From Thalassospira tepidiphila MCCC 1A03514 (lineage in GTDB: Bacteria > Pseudomonadota > Alphaproteobacteria > Rhodospirillales > Thalassospiraceae): a stretch of DNA of 64,000 nucleotides. Of the stretch, positions 25,366 to 33,375 are shown piece after piece. The stretch covers positions 124,001-188,000 of the forward strand of contig NZ_JPVZ01000004.1 in the NCBI RefSeq assembly GCF_001662875.1, written 5' to 3'. Both the position numbers and the translations under genes were made by a program. Below the pieces are notes generated by a model that was given only the letters and a program-made list of their open reading frames with translations, ran no database searches and was not told where the DNA came from. Within the stretch, counting starts at the first letter, position 1; each line of letters starts with the position of its first letter.

Positions 25366-27437
25366 ACCAGGGATGGCAGAACCTTCAGATTTCCCCGCTT
25401 CTCGATATCACCATCCTGCAAGGGTTGGCTGTTTTGTGTTTGGTTGCGGTCATTGTCTTCACGATCTTTCGTCTGCGTGGCACGGTCTGGCGCGGGGTGG
25501 TGATGGTGCTGGTTCTTTTGGCCCTTCTGGCACCGCAATTTACCGACCGTGAAAGCGAAAAACTTAGCGATATCATTCTGGTCCTTGTCGACCGGTCGGC
25601 AAGCCAGAATATCGCAAACCGCGCAGCACAAACCGATGCGGCGATTGCCGAACTGCAAGATCGCTTTGCCGAGGATCCATCGGTGGAGCTTCGCTTTGAA
25701 GATGTTCCGGGGGATAGCGATACCCGAATGTTTGCCGTGCTTGACCGGCTGCTGGGCGGCTTGCCGCGTGAACGGCTGGGCGGGGTCATGATGATCACTG
25801 ACGGTCAGGTTCATGACGTGCCAAGCAGCCTTGATTTGAACGCGCCCTTGCATGTTTTGATCAGTGGCGGGCGCGATGAACGTGATCGCCGGTTGGTCAT
25901 CCGCCAAAGTGCCGATTACGGCATTGTCGGCAAGGATGCCGAATTCATGATCGAGGCGGTCGATCCACAATTGCCCCCCGGCACGGCGATCCCAGTTCGG
26001 ATGCTGCTTGAAGACGGCACGGAACGTGAAATTGCCCTGCCCGCCAACGAACAACGCCGGGTCAGCATCCCGGTGCCGCATGCCGGATCGGTTCTTGCCG
26101 AATTGCGCATGGATACGCTTGAGGAAGAAACCGACAAATCCAACAATCGGCTGATCCTTGAAACCACCGGTGTGCGTGATCGGTTGCGCGTGTTGTTGTT
26201 ATCTGGTGAACCCCACCCGGGCGAGCGTGCCTGGCGTAACCTTTTGCGGGCCGACCCCGGTGTGGATCTTGTGCATTTCACGATTTTGCGCCCGCCTGAA
26301 AAGGGCGATGACACGCCGATCAATGAACTGGCGCTGATCCCGTTTCCGATCCGCGATCTGTTTGAAGTGCGCCTGCGTCAGTTTGATCTGATCATTTTTG
26401 ACCGCTATCAGATGCGCGGCGTCTTGCCGCCGCACTATCTGGAAAAGGTAGTTGATTTCGTCAAATGGGGTGGCGCGGCACTGGTCGTCGCCGGGCCGGA
26501 ATATGTCGGCCCGGACGGGCTTGCCAGCACCGCCTTGAATGACCTGATGCCTGCCACCCCGACCGGCCGGGTTATCGAACAGGCCTTTGTCCCCCGTGTT
26601 AATCAGGCCGGCCGCCTGCACCCGGTTACAACCGCCATTGCCGGATCCCCCAACACGCCCCCGAAATGGGGCCAGTGGTATCGTCAGATCGAAACGCGCA
26701 TTTCAGATCCCGATGCCATGACGCTTCTGACCGGTGTGGATGAACTGCCCCTTCTGACCATGCAGCGGGTCGAGGAAGGCCGTGTGGCGATGCTGAGTTC
26801 CGATCAGATGTGGCTTTGGCAGCGCGGCCATGATGGCGGCGGCCCTGTGGCAGAGTTGCTGCGGCGCTTGTCACACTGGCTGATGAAGGAACCGGCTCTT
26901 GATGAAAACACCGTCCTGACCGAACGCAGCCCGGATGGCGAGAGCCTTATCCTCAATTGGCGCAAGATTGGCGCAGCCCCCGAAGCAGCCAGCGTGATCA
27001 ATCCGGAAACCGGCGAGCAGATCAATGCCGCCTTCGAACAACTGCCCGATCAATCCTGGCAGGCGACTGTTCCGATTGAAACCCGGGGTCTGATCCGGGT
27101 TCGGGTACGTGATCAGGATGATCGCAGTCAAACCGCGTTGCATGTCGATCGTGATGTCCTGACCGCCGAAACCCGAAACACCAATTCCACCCCGGATCTG
27201 TTAGCCGGGCTGGTTGCGGAAAATGATGGCTATATCGGCCGGATCGAAGATGGGTTGCCCGATTTCCGACATGTGCCCGATGATCGTATCTGGCATGGCA
27301 GCAACTGGGCCGGGTTCCTTCAGACCGACAGTTTCAAGACCGTGATTGGCGGCATTACAAACTTGCTGCCGATCCCGTTTGTCGCCCTTTTGATCGGCGC
27401 GATCTGTTTGCTGGGCTGGCGGGTTGAGAGCAAGTGA
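25362..27437 (+). CDS. VWA-like membrane protein, last gene of the MoxR operon
   Basis: 691 residues. Two N-terminal helices (about 15-36 and 44-62), a VWA-like domain with MIDAS-type DRSAS at about 74-78 (IILVLVDRSASQN) and GVMMITDGQVHD, beta-rich domains, a class I glutamine-amidotransferase-like segment (about 330-400; FDLIIFDRYQ, GGAALVVAGPEY) and a C-terminal helix (LLPIPFVALLIGAICLLGW). It is likely the second membrane partner of the MoxR ATPase. Its stop abuts the end of the convergent LysR gene with no gap. Function unknown beyond the family association. Confidence 0.85.
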   Translation: MNQGWQNLQISPLLDITILQGLAVLCLVAVIVFTIFRLRGTVWRGVVMVLVLLALLAPQFTDRESEKLSDIILVLVDRSASQNIANRAAQTDAAIAELQDRFAEDPSVELRFEDVPGDSDTRMFAVLDRLLGGLPRERLGGVMMITDGQVHDVPSSLDLNAPLHVLISGGRDERDRRLVIRQSADYGIVGKDAEFMIEAVDPQLPPGTAIPVRMLLEDGTEREIALPANEQRRVSIPVPHAGSVLAELRMDTLEEETDKSNNRLILETTGVRDRLRVLLLSGEPHPGERAWRNLLRADPGVDLVHFTILRPPEKGDDTPINELALIPFPIRDLFEVRLRQFDLIIFDRYQMRGVLPPHYLEKVVDFVKWGGAALVVAGPEYVGPDGLASTALNDLMPATPTGRVIEQAFVPRVNQAGRLHPVTTAIAGSPNTPPKWGQWYRQIETRISDPDAMTLLTGVDELPLLTMQRVEEGRVAMLSSDQMWLWQRGHDGGGPVAELLRRLSHWLMKEPALDENTVLTERSPDGESLILNWRKIGAAPEAASVINPETGEQINAAFEQLPDQSWQATVPIETRGLIRVRVRDQDDRSQTALHVDRDVLTAETRNTNSTPDLLAGLVAENDGYIGRIEDGLPDFRHVPDDRIWHGSNWAGFLQTDSFKTVIGGITNLLPIPFVALLIGAICLLGWRVESK

Positions 27438-28403
27438 TTAGGGCCGTGGTCTTTGACGGCCACGTCCTTCACGGTACTCCGCACAGGCTTCCTGATGGAA
27501 GTTGCACAATCCGCCTTTGAATTTTTCGACCAGAAAATCGATAAACACACGTACCTTGCTGGGCAGGTGGCGGCGTTCCGGATAGACCGCGTAAATACCG
27601 CCACTGCTGAGCGGATCGTAATCATGAAGGATGCGAACAAGACGCCCTTCGCTCAGCGCCTCTGCAACTATGAATTCCGGTTCACGGGCAATGCCAAGGC
27701 CGCGAATGGCCGCGACGGATGTGAATTCACCATTGTTGCATGACATCACCGGATTAACCCGGACCGAAACCTGACCATCAGGTCCATCAAAGTCCCAGAT
27801 ATTGGGGCTTGGCACGTTGGTGTAGGAAATCGTTCTGTGCTCGGCCAGTTCCTGTGGCGTTTTGGGTTCGCCATACTGTTCCAGATAACCCGGTGAGGCC
27901 ACCACATGGCCTGTAAAATCGGCCAGTTTGCGGGCAATCAGGCTTGAATCCTTAAGCCGGGTGATGCGTATCGCCATATCAATCCCCTCGGCCACAAGAT
28001 CAACCATATGATCGGCCAGATGGATATCGACGTGCAGCCCGGGATACTTATCCATGAACTCGGTCACCAGTTGTGGCAGATACATCTGCCCAAAGGTCAG
28101 GGGGGCTGAAATACGCAATGTGCCGCGCGGCGTGCCGCGCAAATCGGTCAGGGCATGTTCGGCTGTTTCGATTTCTTCAACCACACGCGCACAGTGCTGA
28201 TAGAAGGTCGACCCGGCATCCGTCAGGCTAAGCCGACGGGTGGTTCGGTTCAGAAGCCGGATGCCAAGATTGTCTTCAAGCTTGGTTACATGTTTGCTGA
28301 CAGCGGATTTGGACATGCCAAGCTTGCGCGCCGCACCGGAAAAACTGCGTTCCTCGACGACACGGGCAAAGACGGTCATGCCGTCAAGATTTCCGATCAG
28401 CAT
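27438..28403 (-). CDS. LysR family transcriptional regulator
   Basis: 321 residues from the ATG at 28403, selected because AGGAG lies 8 bases upstream; the same frame opens at 28457 without support. The N-terminal winged helix-turn-helix is SFSGAARKLGMSKSAVSKHV followed by LEDNLGIRLLNRTTRRLSLT, and the rest is a LysR effector-binding domain. The tail is unusually basic (REGRGRQRPRP). It is divergent from the glutathionyl-hydroquinone reductase gene across 150 bases that contain a TTG-N11-CAA site, so it probably regulates that gene. Effector unknown. Confidence 0.93.
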   Translation of the reverse strand: MLIGNLDGMTVFARVVEERSFSGAARKLGMSKSAVSKHVTKLEDNLGIRLLNRTTRRLSLTDAGSTFYQHCARVVEEIETAEHALTDLRGTPRGTLRISAPLTFGQMYLPQLVTEFMDKYPGLHVDIHLADHMVDLVAEGIDMAIRITRLKDSSLIARKLADFTGHVVASPGYLEQYGEPKTPQELAEHRTISYTNVPSPNIWDFDGPDGQVSVRVNPVMSCNNGEFTSVAAIRGLGIAREPEFIVAEALSEGRLVRILHDYDPLSSGGIYAVYPERRHLPSKVRVFIDFLVEKFKGGLCNFHQEACAEYREGRGRQRPRP

Positions 28404-28467
28404 TATGCGGCTCCTGAGCGGGGTACTGTTGCACGATTGGAAACAAATTAATGTCACATCAACGGAT

Positions 28468-28484
28468 TGTCTTCAACGCGCAAA
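28468..28484. promoter_or_regulatory. Candidate LysR-type binding site (TTG-N11-CAA)
   Basis: TTG at 28468-28470 and CAA at 28482-28484 flank 11 bases, giving the T-N11-A spacing typical of LysR regulators. It lies in the 150-base divergent gap, 65 bases from the LysR start and 70 bases from the reductase start. The inner bases are not strongly dyad-symmetric, so this is a suggestion only. Confidence 0.35.
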
Positions 28485-28553
28485 TAAGCACAATAAAGCC
28501 TAACCGCGGCAGAATGCCTGCCAGAACCGATTAACAAAATTTGGGAAACGGAC

Positions 28554-29513
28554 ATGGGATTACTTGTCGACGGAGTCTGGCACGACAAATGGTATGACAC
28601 CAAAAGCAACGGCGGAAAATTCAAACGCCAGGATTCAGCTTTTCGCAACTGGGTGTCTGCCGATCAGGATGCCGAGTTTCCGGCCGAAAAGGGCCGCTAC
28701 CACCTGTATGTATCCTACGCCTGTCCCTGGGCCCATCGCACGCTGATCTTCCGTGCCCTTAAAGGACTGGAAGACATGATCAGTGTATCGGTTGTTCATT
28801 GGCACATGGGTGAGAACGGCTGGAAGTTTGACCGCGATGCGGGCCTTCCTGACCATCTCGAAGACCGTGACTTCATGCATCAGGTCTATACCGATGCGAT
28901 GTCGGATTACACCGGTCGCGTCACCGTGCCGGTGCTTTGGGATAAGAAGACCAACAAGCTGGTCAGCAATGAGTCGGCTGAAATCATCCGCATGCTGAAC
29001 AGCGCGTTTGACGATCTTGGCGCAACGGCGGTTGATTTCTATCCCGAAGATTTGCGCACCGAAATCGATGCAGTGAACGAGCGGGTTTATCACGATGTGA
29101 ATAACGGTGTTTACAAGTCCGGCTTTGCCACCACGCAATCCGCCTATGAAGAAGCCGTCACCACGCTGTTTGATGCGCTGGACTGGCTTGAGGAACGCCT
29201 TTCAAAGCAACGCTACCTTGTTGGCAACCAGCTTACCGAAGCCGACTGGCGGCTGTTCACGACCTTGTTGCGCTTTGATCCGGTCTATCATGGCCATTTC
29301 AAATGCAATCTGCGCAAGCTGAATGAATATCCCAATCTTTGGGCCTATACCCGCGATCTGTATCAGCACCCGGGGATCAAAGAGACGGTCTTTATGAACC
29401 ATATCAAGGGCCACTATTACGAAAGCCACCCGACGATCAATCCGTCCGGCGTGGTGCCATTGGGCCCGGTCTTGGACCTTGATGAACCGCATGACCGGGA
29501 TCGGCTTTCTTAA
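28554..29513 (+). CDS. Glutathionyl-hydroquinone reductase (Xi-class GST)
   Basis: 319 residues. These enzymes reduce glutathionyl-hydroquinones to hydroquinones with glutathione. The catalytic Cys lies in the class signature YACPWAHRT (about residues 60-68), and the N-terminal preface and C-terminal helical domain have the normal length. Other conserved parts are NESAEIIRMLN and LVGNQLTEADWRLFTTLLRFDPVY. GGAAACGGAC precedes the ATG. It is divergent from a LysR gene and appears monocistronic. Likely role: detoxification of quinones from aromatic breakdown. Cytoplasmic. Confidence 0.94.
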   Translation: MGLLVDGVWHDKWYDTKSNGGKFKRQDSAFRNWVSADQDAEFPAEKGRYHLYVSYACPWAHRTLIFRALKGLEDMISVSVVHWHMGENGWKFDRDAGLPDHLEDRDFMHQVYTDAMSDYTGRVTVPVLWDKKTNKLVSNESAEIIRMLNSAFDDLGATAVDFYPEDLRTEIDAVNERVYHDVNNGVYKSGFATTQSAYEEAVTTLFDALDWLEERLSKQRYLVGNQLTEADWRLFTTLLRFDPVYHGHFKCNLRKLNEYPNLWAYTRDLYQHPGIKETVFMNHIKGHYYESHPTINPSGVVPLGPVLDLDEPHDRDRLS

Positions 29514-29561
29514 GACGTTGCCGCGGCAAATCGCATATCATTAATGATCAAAAACTTGGCA

Positions 29562-29599
29562 GGTTCCTTGAGAACAGAATAGCCTGTTCTCAAGGAACC
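29562..29599. repeat. 16-bp perfect inverted repeat with 6-nt loop
   Basis: GGTTCCTTGAGAACAG at 29562-29577 and its exact complement CTGTTCTCAAGGAACC at 29584-29599 are separated by AATAGC. It lies 48 bases after the reductase stop and 34 bases before the methyltransferase ATG. No T-run follows on the plus strand, so an intrinsic terminator is unlikely there. It could be an operator for the methyltransferase gene, a transcript-end hairpin or a mobile-element remnant. Confidence 0.8.
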
Positions 29600-29633
29600 C
29601 ATGCCATTTTGTGCTTACGAGATGCAGGTCTAT

Positions 29634-30374
29634 ATGCCCAAGCCGCAAAACATTTACGACGATCCCGATTTCTATAAGGGATACGAAGAGCTTCGCAAGT
29701 CGGGAACCGCACTGAACGACGTACTTGAGCAACCTGCAATTCGTAGCTTGCTTCCTCAATCACTCGAAGGTTTGCACCTGCTTGATATTGGATGCGGTTT
29801 TGGCGATTTTGCGCGCTTTGCCAGGTCAAAAGGTGCCACATCGGTTATTGGAATTGATCCGTCAAAGAATATGATCACTGCCGCACGCGAGAAGACTGAC
29901 GACAATGCAGTAACCTATCTCAATGCTGCAATTGAGACGTTCGAACCTCAGGTCACAGACAAATTTGACTGCATAATCTCTTCGTTGGCGCTGCATTATG
30001 TACAAAACTACGAAGATATTCTGGTTAAGCTCGCTTCATGGCTTCCTGCCACAGGCAGGCTTGTGTTTTCGGTCGAACATCCTATCTGCACTGCGCTTGC
30101 CGCACAAAAGTGGGCTTTGGATGCCGATGGAAATAAGCTGCACTGGCCTCTGGATAATTATCGCGATGAGGGCCCTCGCGAAACGAGCTGGTTCATTGAC
30201 GGCGTCATCAAATATCACAGAACCGTCGAAAGCTATGTAAATGGGTTACTAGACGCAGGGTTTAACCTTCTACGTCTTCTCGAGCCTGAACCCCAAGAGT
30301 ATGGACACGATGAACGCTGGGATAATCATCGCCGACGTCCGCCATTCCTCGTGCTTGCAGCTGAAAAGCGGTAA
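29634..30374 (+). CDS. Class I SAM-dependent methyltransferase
   Basis: 246 residues from the ATG at 29634 (AGG five bases upstream); an in-frame ATG at 29601 directly follows the long inverted repeat. Motif I of the Rossmann SAM-binding fold is LLDIGCGFGDFARFA, motif II is VIGIDPSKNMI, and FDCIISSLALHYV follows; it resembles the UbiE/Methyltransf_11 group. The base composition is visibly more AT-rich than its neighbours, and codons such as aat, gaa and aag are frequent, suggesting later acquisition. The substrate is unknown. A strong bidirectional terminator follows. Confidence 0.88.
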   Translation: MPKPQNIYDDPDFYKGYEELRKSGTALNDVLEQPAIRSLLPQSLEGLHLLDIGCGFGDFARFARSKGATSVIGIDPSKNMITAAREKTDDNAVTYLNAAIETFEPQVTDKFDCIISSLALHYVQNYEDILVKLASWLPATGRLVFSVEHPICTALAAQKWALDADGNKLHWPLDNYRDEGPRETSWFIDGVIKYHRTVESYVNGLLDAGFNLLRLLEPEPQEYGHDERWDNHRRRPPFLVLAAEKR

Positions 30375-30410
30375 CGTTTCCGAAGAAACCAAGCCTATCA
30401 GTCGACAATA

Positions 30411-30440
30411 AAAAACCCCGCAGGATCGCTGCGGGGTTTT
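30411..30440. terminator. Bidirectional intrinsic terminator
   Basis: Stem CCCCGCAG / CTGCGGGG with a GATCG loop (30416-30436), flanked by five A on the left and four T on the right. It works for the methyltransferase gene on the plus strand and for the ATP synthase operon on the minus strand. Confidence 0.9.
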
Positions 30441-30463
30441 CAGTTTCCGGAAACCGGAAAAAA

Positions 30464-30967
30464 TCAGTTCAGACGACCTTTGAGTTCCGCGATCGCGCTA
30501 TCAACCAACTCGTCTGCCTTTGCACCAGAAACCTTGTCACTGACAAGGGCCATGGTTGCCTTGGCTGCGATTTCGGCAACATGTGCACGAACTTCGGCGA
30601 TAGCCTGGCTTTCGAGGTTGGAGATACGGTCCAGAGCTTGCTGTTCACGACGTTTGAGCGCCGCTTTCAGTTCTGCCTGGGCGTTCTCGAGCATACGGTC
30701 GGCTTCCACCTTGGCATGCGCACGGATTTCGTCAGCTTCCTTAAGCGCTTCACGCTGTTTGGCCTGATAATTGGCCAGAAGCTCCTGGGCTTCTTCGCGA
30801 AGACGCTGTGCTTCGTCCAGTTCGTCGGAAATCTTCTGTGCACGTTTATCAAGTGCGGCAGAGATCCCTTTGACGGCTTTGAAACCGCCAAAACCGACGA
30901 CCAGCACGAAAGAAAGCGTGGTCCAGGTGTATGGATCGGTAAGGAAAGTAACCTCTTGGGTTGCCAT
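30464..30967 (-). CDS. atpF: F0 ATP synthase subunit b
   Basis: 167 residues. Peripheral stalk subunit: an N-terminal membrane helix (about 12-28, TWTTLSFVLVVGFGGFKA) followed by a long charged coiled-coil helix with high Glu/Ala/Lys/Arg content that reaches F1. It is the last gene of the F0 operon, 4 bases after the b' gene. As usual in alphaproteobacteria there are two different b-type genes and the F1 genes are not adjacent. The bidirectional terminator at 30411-30440 follows. Confidence 0.95.
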   Translation of the reverse strand: MATQEVTFLTDPYTWTTLSFVLVVGFGGFKAVKGISAALDKRAQKISDELDEAQRLREEAQELLANYQAKQREALKEADEIRAHAKVEADRMLENAQAELKAALKRREQQALDRISNLESQAIAEVRAHVAEIAAKATMALVSDKVSGAKADELVDSAIAELKGRLN

Positions 30968-30971
30968 TGTC

Positions 30972-31457
30972 TTACTCTCCTACGATTGCCGAAACAGCCT
31001 TGTCGGCAGTTTTGGCCTGAACCTTGACACCGATAAGTTTGTCGGTTGCTTCACGGGCAATTTCCGATGCTGCTTCTGCAACACCCGTCATTGCATCCGC
31101 TTTGGCGTCCGCAATTGCCTTCTCGGCATCAGATGTCTTTTTAGACAGCTTCTTGACCATAGCTTCGGTTTTCTTGGCTTGCTCTGCAGCAGCCTTTTCC
31201 GATGCTTCGCGAATGTCAGCCTGAGCGGCTTCACGAGCTTCTGCCAAAGCAGCCTCGTATTTCGCGATGGCGGCATCGGTTTCGTCTTTCAACGCCCGAG
31301 CCTTGCCAAGGTTGTCTTCGATGGTTTTTTGACGGCGTTCAAGAACTTCACCAACCTTCGGCAGCGCAATTCTCGACATCAGGAAATACAAGATGGCGAA
31401 AATAACGAACAGCCAGAAGATCTGTTCCGAGAACGTCGCAATATCAAACTGCGGCAT
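30972..31457 (-). CDS. atpF': F0 ATP synthase subunit b'
   Basis: 161 residues. Second peripheral-stalk subunit: membrane helix near residues 8-28 (FSEQIFWLFVIFAILYFLMS) and then a long coiled coil (VGEVLERRQKTIEDNLGKA). The N-terminal pattern MPQFDIATFSEQIFWL is characteristic of b' rather than b. It forms a heterodimer with subunit b, as in photosynthetic bacteria and other alphaproteobacteria. Located between atpE and atpF. Confidence 0.95.
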   Translation of the reverse strand: MPQFDIATFSEQIFWLFVIFAILYFLMSRIALPKVGEVLERRQKTIEDNLGKARALKDETDAAIAKYEAALAEAREAAQADIREASEKAAAEQAKKTEAMVKKLSKKTSDAEKAIADAKADAMTGVAEAASEIAREATDKLIGVKVQAKTADKAVSAIVGE

Positions 31458-31531
31458 AGCCTACTCCCGAATTCAACGACGCCGGCGAGGGAGTGCCTCG
31501 CCGGGCCGTGTATTCGCGCAAAAGGCGCCGA

Positions 31532-31756
31532 TTAGCCGAACAGAACGATCAGCGCAACGACGAGTGCGAACAGTGCAATAGCTTCGGTAACAGCAAAGCC
31601 GATCCAGCCATACAGTTCAACGTCGCCTTTTGCAGCCGGGTTACGGCCAACAGTCGCAATCAGGCTCGACCAGATGTTACCAACACCGATACCGGCACCA
31701 ATCATGCCAATAGCAGCCAGGCCAGCACCGATCATCTTAGCAGCATCGAGTTCCAT
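31532..31756 (-). CDS. atpE: F0 ATP synthase subunit c
   Basis: 74 residues forming the two-helix hairpin of the rotor ring. The first helix has the glycine-rich pattern GAGLAAIGMIGAGIGVGNI, the polar loop is ATVGRNPAAKGD, and the proton-carrying Glu is in GFAVTEAIALFALV. No sodium-binding signature is present, so a proton-driven enzyme is expected. The expected high copy need fits its own leader: a 60-base gap to atpB with GAAAGGGTGAAGTT before the start. Confidence 0.97.
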   Translation of the reverse strand: MELDAAKMIGAGLAAIGMIGAGIGVGNIWSSLIATVGRNPAAKGDVELYGWIGFAVTEAIALFALVVALIVLFG

Positions 31757-31816
31757 AACTTCACCCTTTCGAATTTCTTAAAGGCAATCAGAAGAGATCA
31801 CACCAAACCACACACA

Positions 31817-32539
31817 TCAGTGCATGTGGATTGCATCATGGAGATAGATGCAGGTGAGAATTGTGTAGACGTAAGCCTGAAGCGCAGCAATGCCGAACTC
31901 CAGAACAGTAATCCCCGTCAGCAAAGCAAAGGGAAGCACGCCGAGAATGCCAATCAGGCCAACGAACCCACCGATAACTTTCAGCATGATGTGGCCGACG
32001 GTCATGTTCGCAAACAGTCGGATCGCCAGGCTGAACGGACGAGAGAAATAGGAGATGATTTCGATCGGGATCAGAATGATCGCAGTCGCAATCGGCGCAC
32101 CTTCAGGGAAGAACATCCGAAGGTAATGCGTACCATGACGCATGAAGCCGATGACCGTCACACCGAGGAAGATCACCAGAGCCATCGCAAAGGTAACAGC
32201 GATGTGGCTCGTAAAGGTAAAGCTGTGCGGGATCATGCCAAGCAGGTTCCCGAACAGAACAAACATAAACAGCGTAAAGACGAACGGGAAATATTTGCGA
32301 CCTGCGCTTCCCACGTTGTCCTTGAGCATATTGGCGACGAATTCGTACATCACCTCGGCAGATCCCTGCCAGCGGCCCGGAACCAGCGCGCCGCGACGCA
32401 TCGAAAGCGTCATGAAGCCCGTTACGAGAACGGCTGCGATCACCATCCAAAGTGCGGAGTTGGTGAAGGAAATATCAATGCCGGCAACCGAAAGTTCGGC
32501 CAAGGGCTTGATTTCAAACTGCTCTAGCGGTCCAGCCAC
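31817..32539 (-). CDS. atpB: F0 ATP synthase subunit a
   Basis: 240 residues, polytopic. The stator proton-channel subunit. The essential Arg is in SLAIRLFANMTVGH, and the other conserved parts FVLFGNLLGMIPHSF and LEFGIAALQAYVYTILTCIYL are present. It lies 21 bases after atpI and upstream of atpE in the usual alphaproteobacterial F0 order. Confidence 0.97.
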   Translation of the reverse strand: MAGPLEQFEIKPLAELSVAGIDISFTNSALWMVIAAVLVTGFMTLSMRRGALVPGRWQGSAEVMYEFVANMLKDNVGSAGRKYFPFVFTLFMFVLFGNLLGMIPHSFTFTSHIAVTFAMALVIFLGVTVIGFMRHGTHYLRMFFPEGAPIATAIILIPIEIISYFSRPFSLAIRLFANMTVGHIMLKVIGGFVGLIGILGVLPFALLTGITVLEFGIAALQAYVYTILTCIYLHDAIHMH

Positions 32540-32560
32540 CGTAATCCTCGCTCAATATTA

Positions 32561-32926
32561 TCAGGGTTCGGATTTGTCCCCGTTCCCCTGCTTGCGCTCC
32601 CCCATCGCACGACCAAGTCCGACAGCACTGTCAAAACCCTTGGCAACGCGATAAGCGTTCAAACCTCCGGCACCTGCTCCGAGAAAAACAAACAGAACAA
32701 GCAGCCAAGGTGTCGTATCAAGCACCCGATCCAGCGCCCAGCCAATCAGCAAGCCGACAAGAACCGCAGCGATCATTTCCGCCGAAATCCTCATGCCAAG
32801 CGCCATCCCTTGAGATGGTTTGCCGGTCGCCCGGTTCGGGCTGTGCAGTTCCTCTCGCTTGCCTGCTACGGCTGCCAGTTTGCTCTCAAGCTCTGCTAAT
32901 GAAGCGCGATCTTTATCATCGCTCAT
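32561..32926 (-). CDS. atpI: AtpI-like F0 assembly protein
   Basis: 121 residues. The N-terminus is charged and soluble (SLAELESKLAAVAGKREELH). Two hydrophobic segments follow (about 46-66 ISAEMIAAVLVGLLIGWALD and 72-92 TPWLLVLFVFLGAGAGGLNA), ending with a short soluble tail. AtpI/AtpZ-type proteins assist c-ring assembly or magnesium supply and stand first in F0 operons. It starts the minus-strand operon, whose promoter should lie in the 449-base gap to its right. Confidence 0.9.
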   Translation of the reverse strand: MSDDKDRASLAELESKLAAVAGKREELHSPNRATGKPSQGMALGMRISAEMIAAVLVGLLIGWALDRVLDTTPWLLVLFVFLGAGAGGLNAYRVAKGFDSAVGLGRAMGERKQGNGDKSEP

Positions 32927-33375
32927 TGTCGTGAACCCCGCTTTGGCAGCCCTGCAAACGTCGCAAGGAAATGCGCGGGCAACATACTTAGCACCCCATG
33001 GGCTGTCAAGCTGTAAAACCCCGTCTCCCCGGACCTTTGAAAACCGAAATAATAATAATTATTTCAGTCACTTAACCCCTTAAATGTGAAGGAAAACACT
33101 TTTAGAGTTAGGCAATAGTCGCAGTCAAAAGAATTGACAGTGATCTGCGCCACTGGCCCGCAACCGGCGGTTTTCCTTGGTTCCTGCCAGTTTTATACCC
33201 TTTGAGACCACAGATGACAAATTTGGTGTTTTTCAGCCAGCCCCGGCAATTTGCCAAAATCAGGAGCGTTTTTGCCCAAAACCATGAAATATCGGTGGAT
33301 TAAAGACAGCGAGCATTCCCGATTCACCAGCGATGAGCAAACGACGCTTGCAGTGGCGCTCCCCCCGTAAACCAA
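32927..33375. other. 449-base non-coding region upstream of the ATP synthase operon
   Basis: No frame here has convincing coding character. Bases next to 32926 must hold the atpI promoter and leader (minus strand). The stretch 33030-33110 is clearly AT-rich (repeated aat near 33045-33065). The right half lies downstream of the methyltransferase gene ending at 33376. No terminator hairpin, tRNA or riboswitch was recognised, although the length would allow a small RNA. Confidence 0.4.

Noticed and set aside
29562..29599. SOS (LexA) box inside the inverted repeat because of GAAC/GTTC
   Set aside because: The alphaproteobacterial LexA site is a direct repeat GTTC-N7-GTTC; here the copies are inverted with other spacing.
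31493..32527. 344-residue plus-strand frame opposite atpE and atpB
   Set aside because: Antisense to conserved ATP synthase genes; Asn/His/Arg-rich composition is not protein-like.
33193..33375. 60-codon minus-strand frame in the ATP synthase upstream gap
   Set aside because: No ribosome binding site and unremarkable composition; treated as non-coding.
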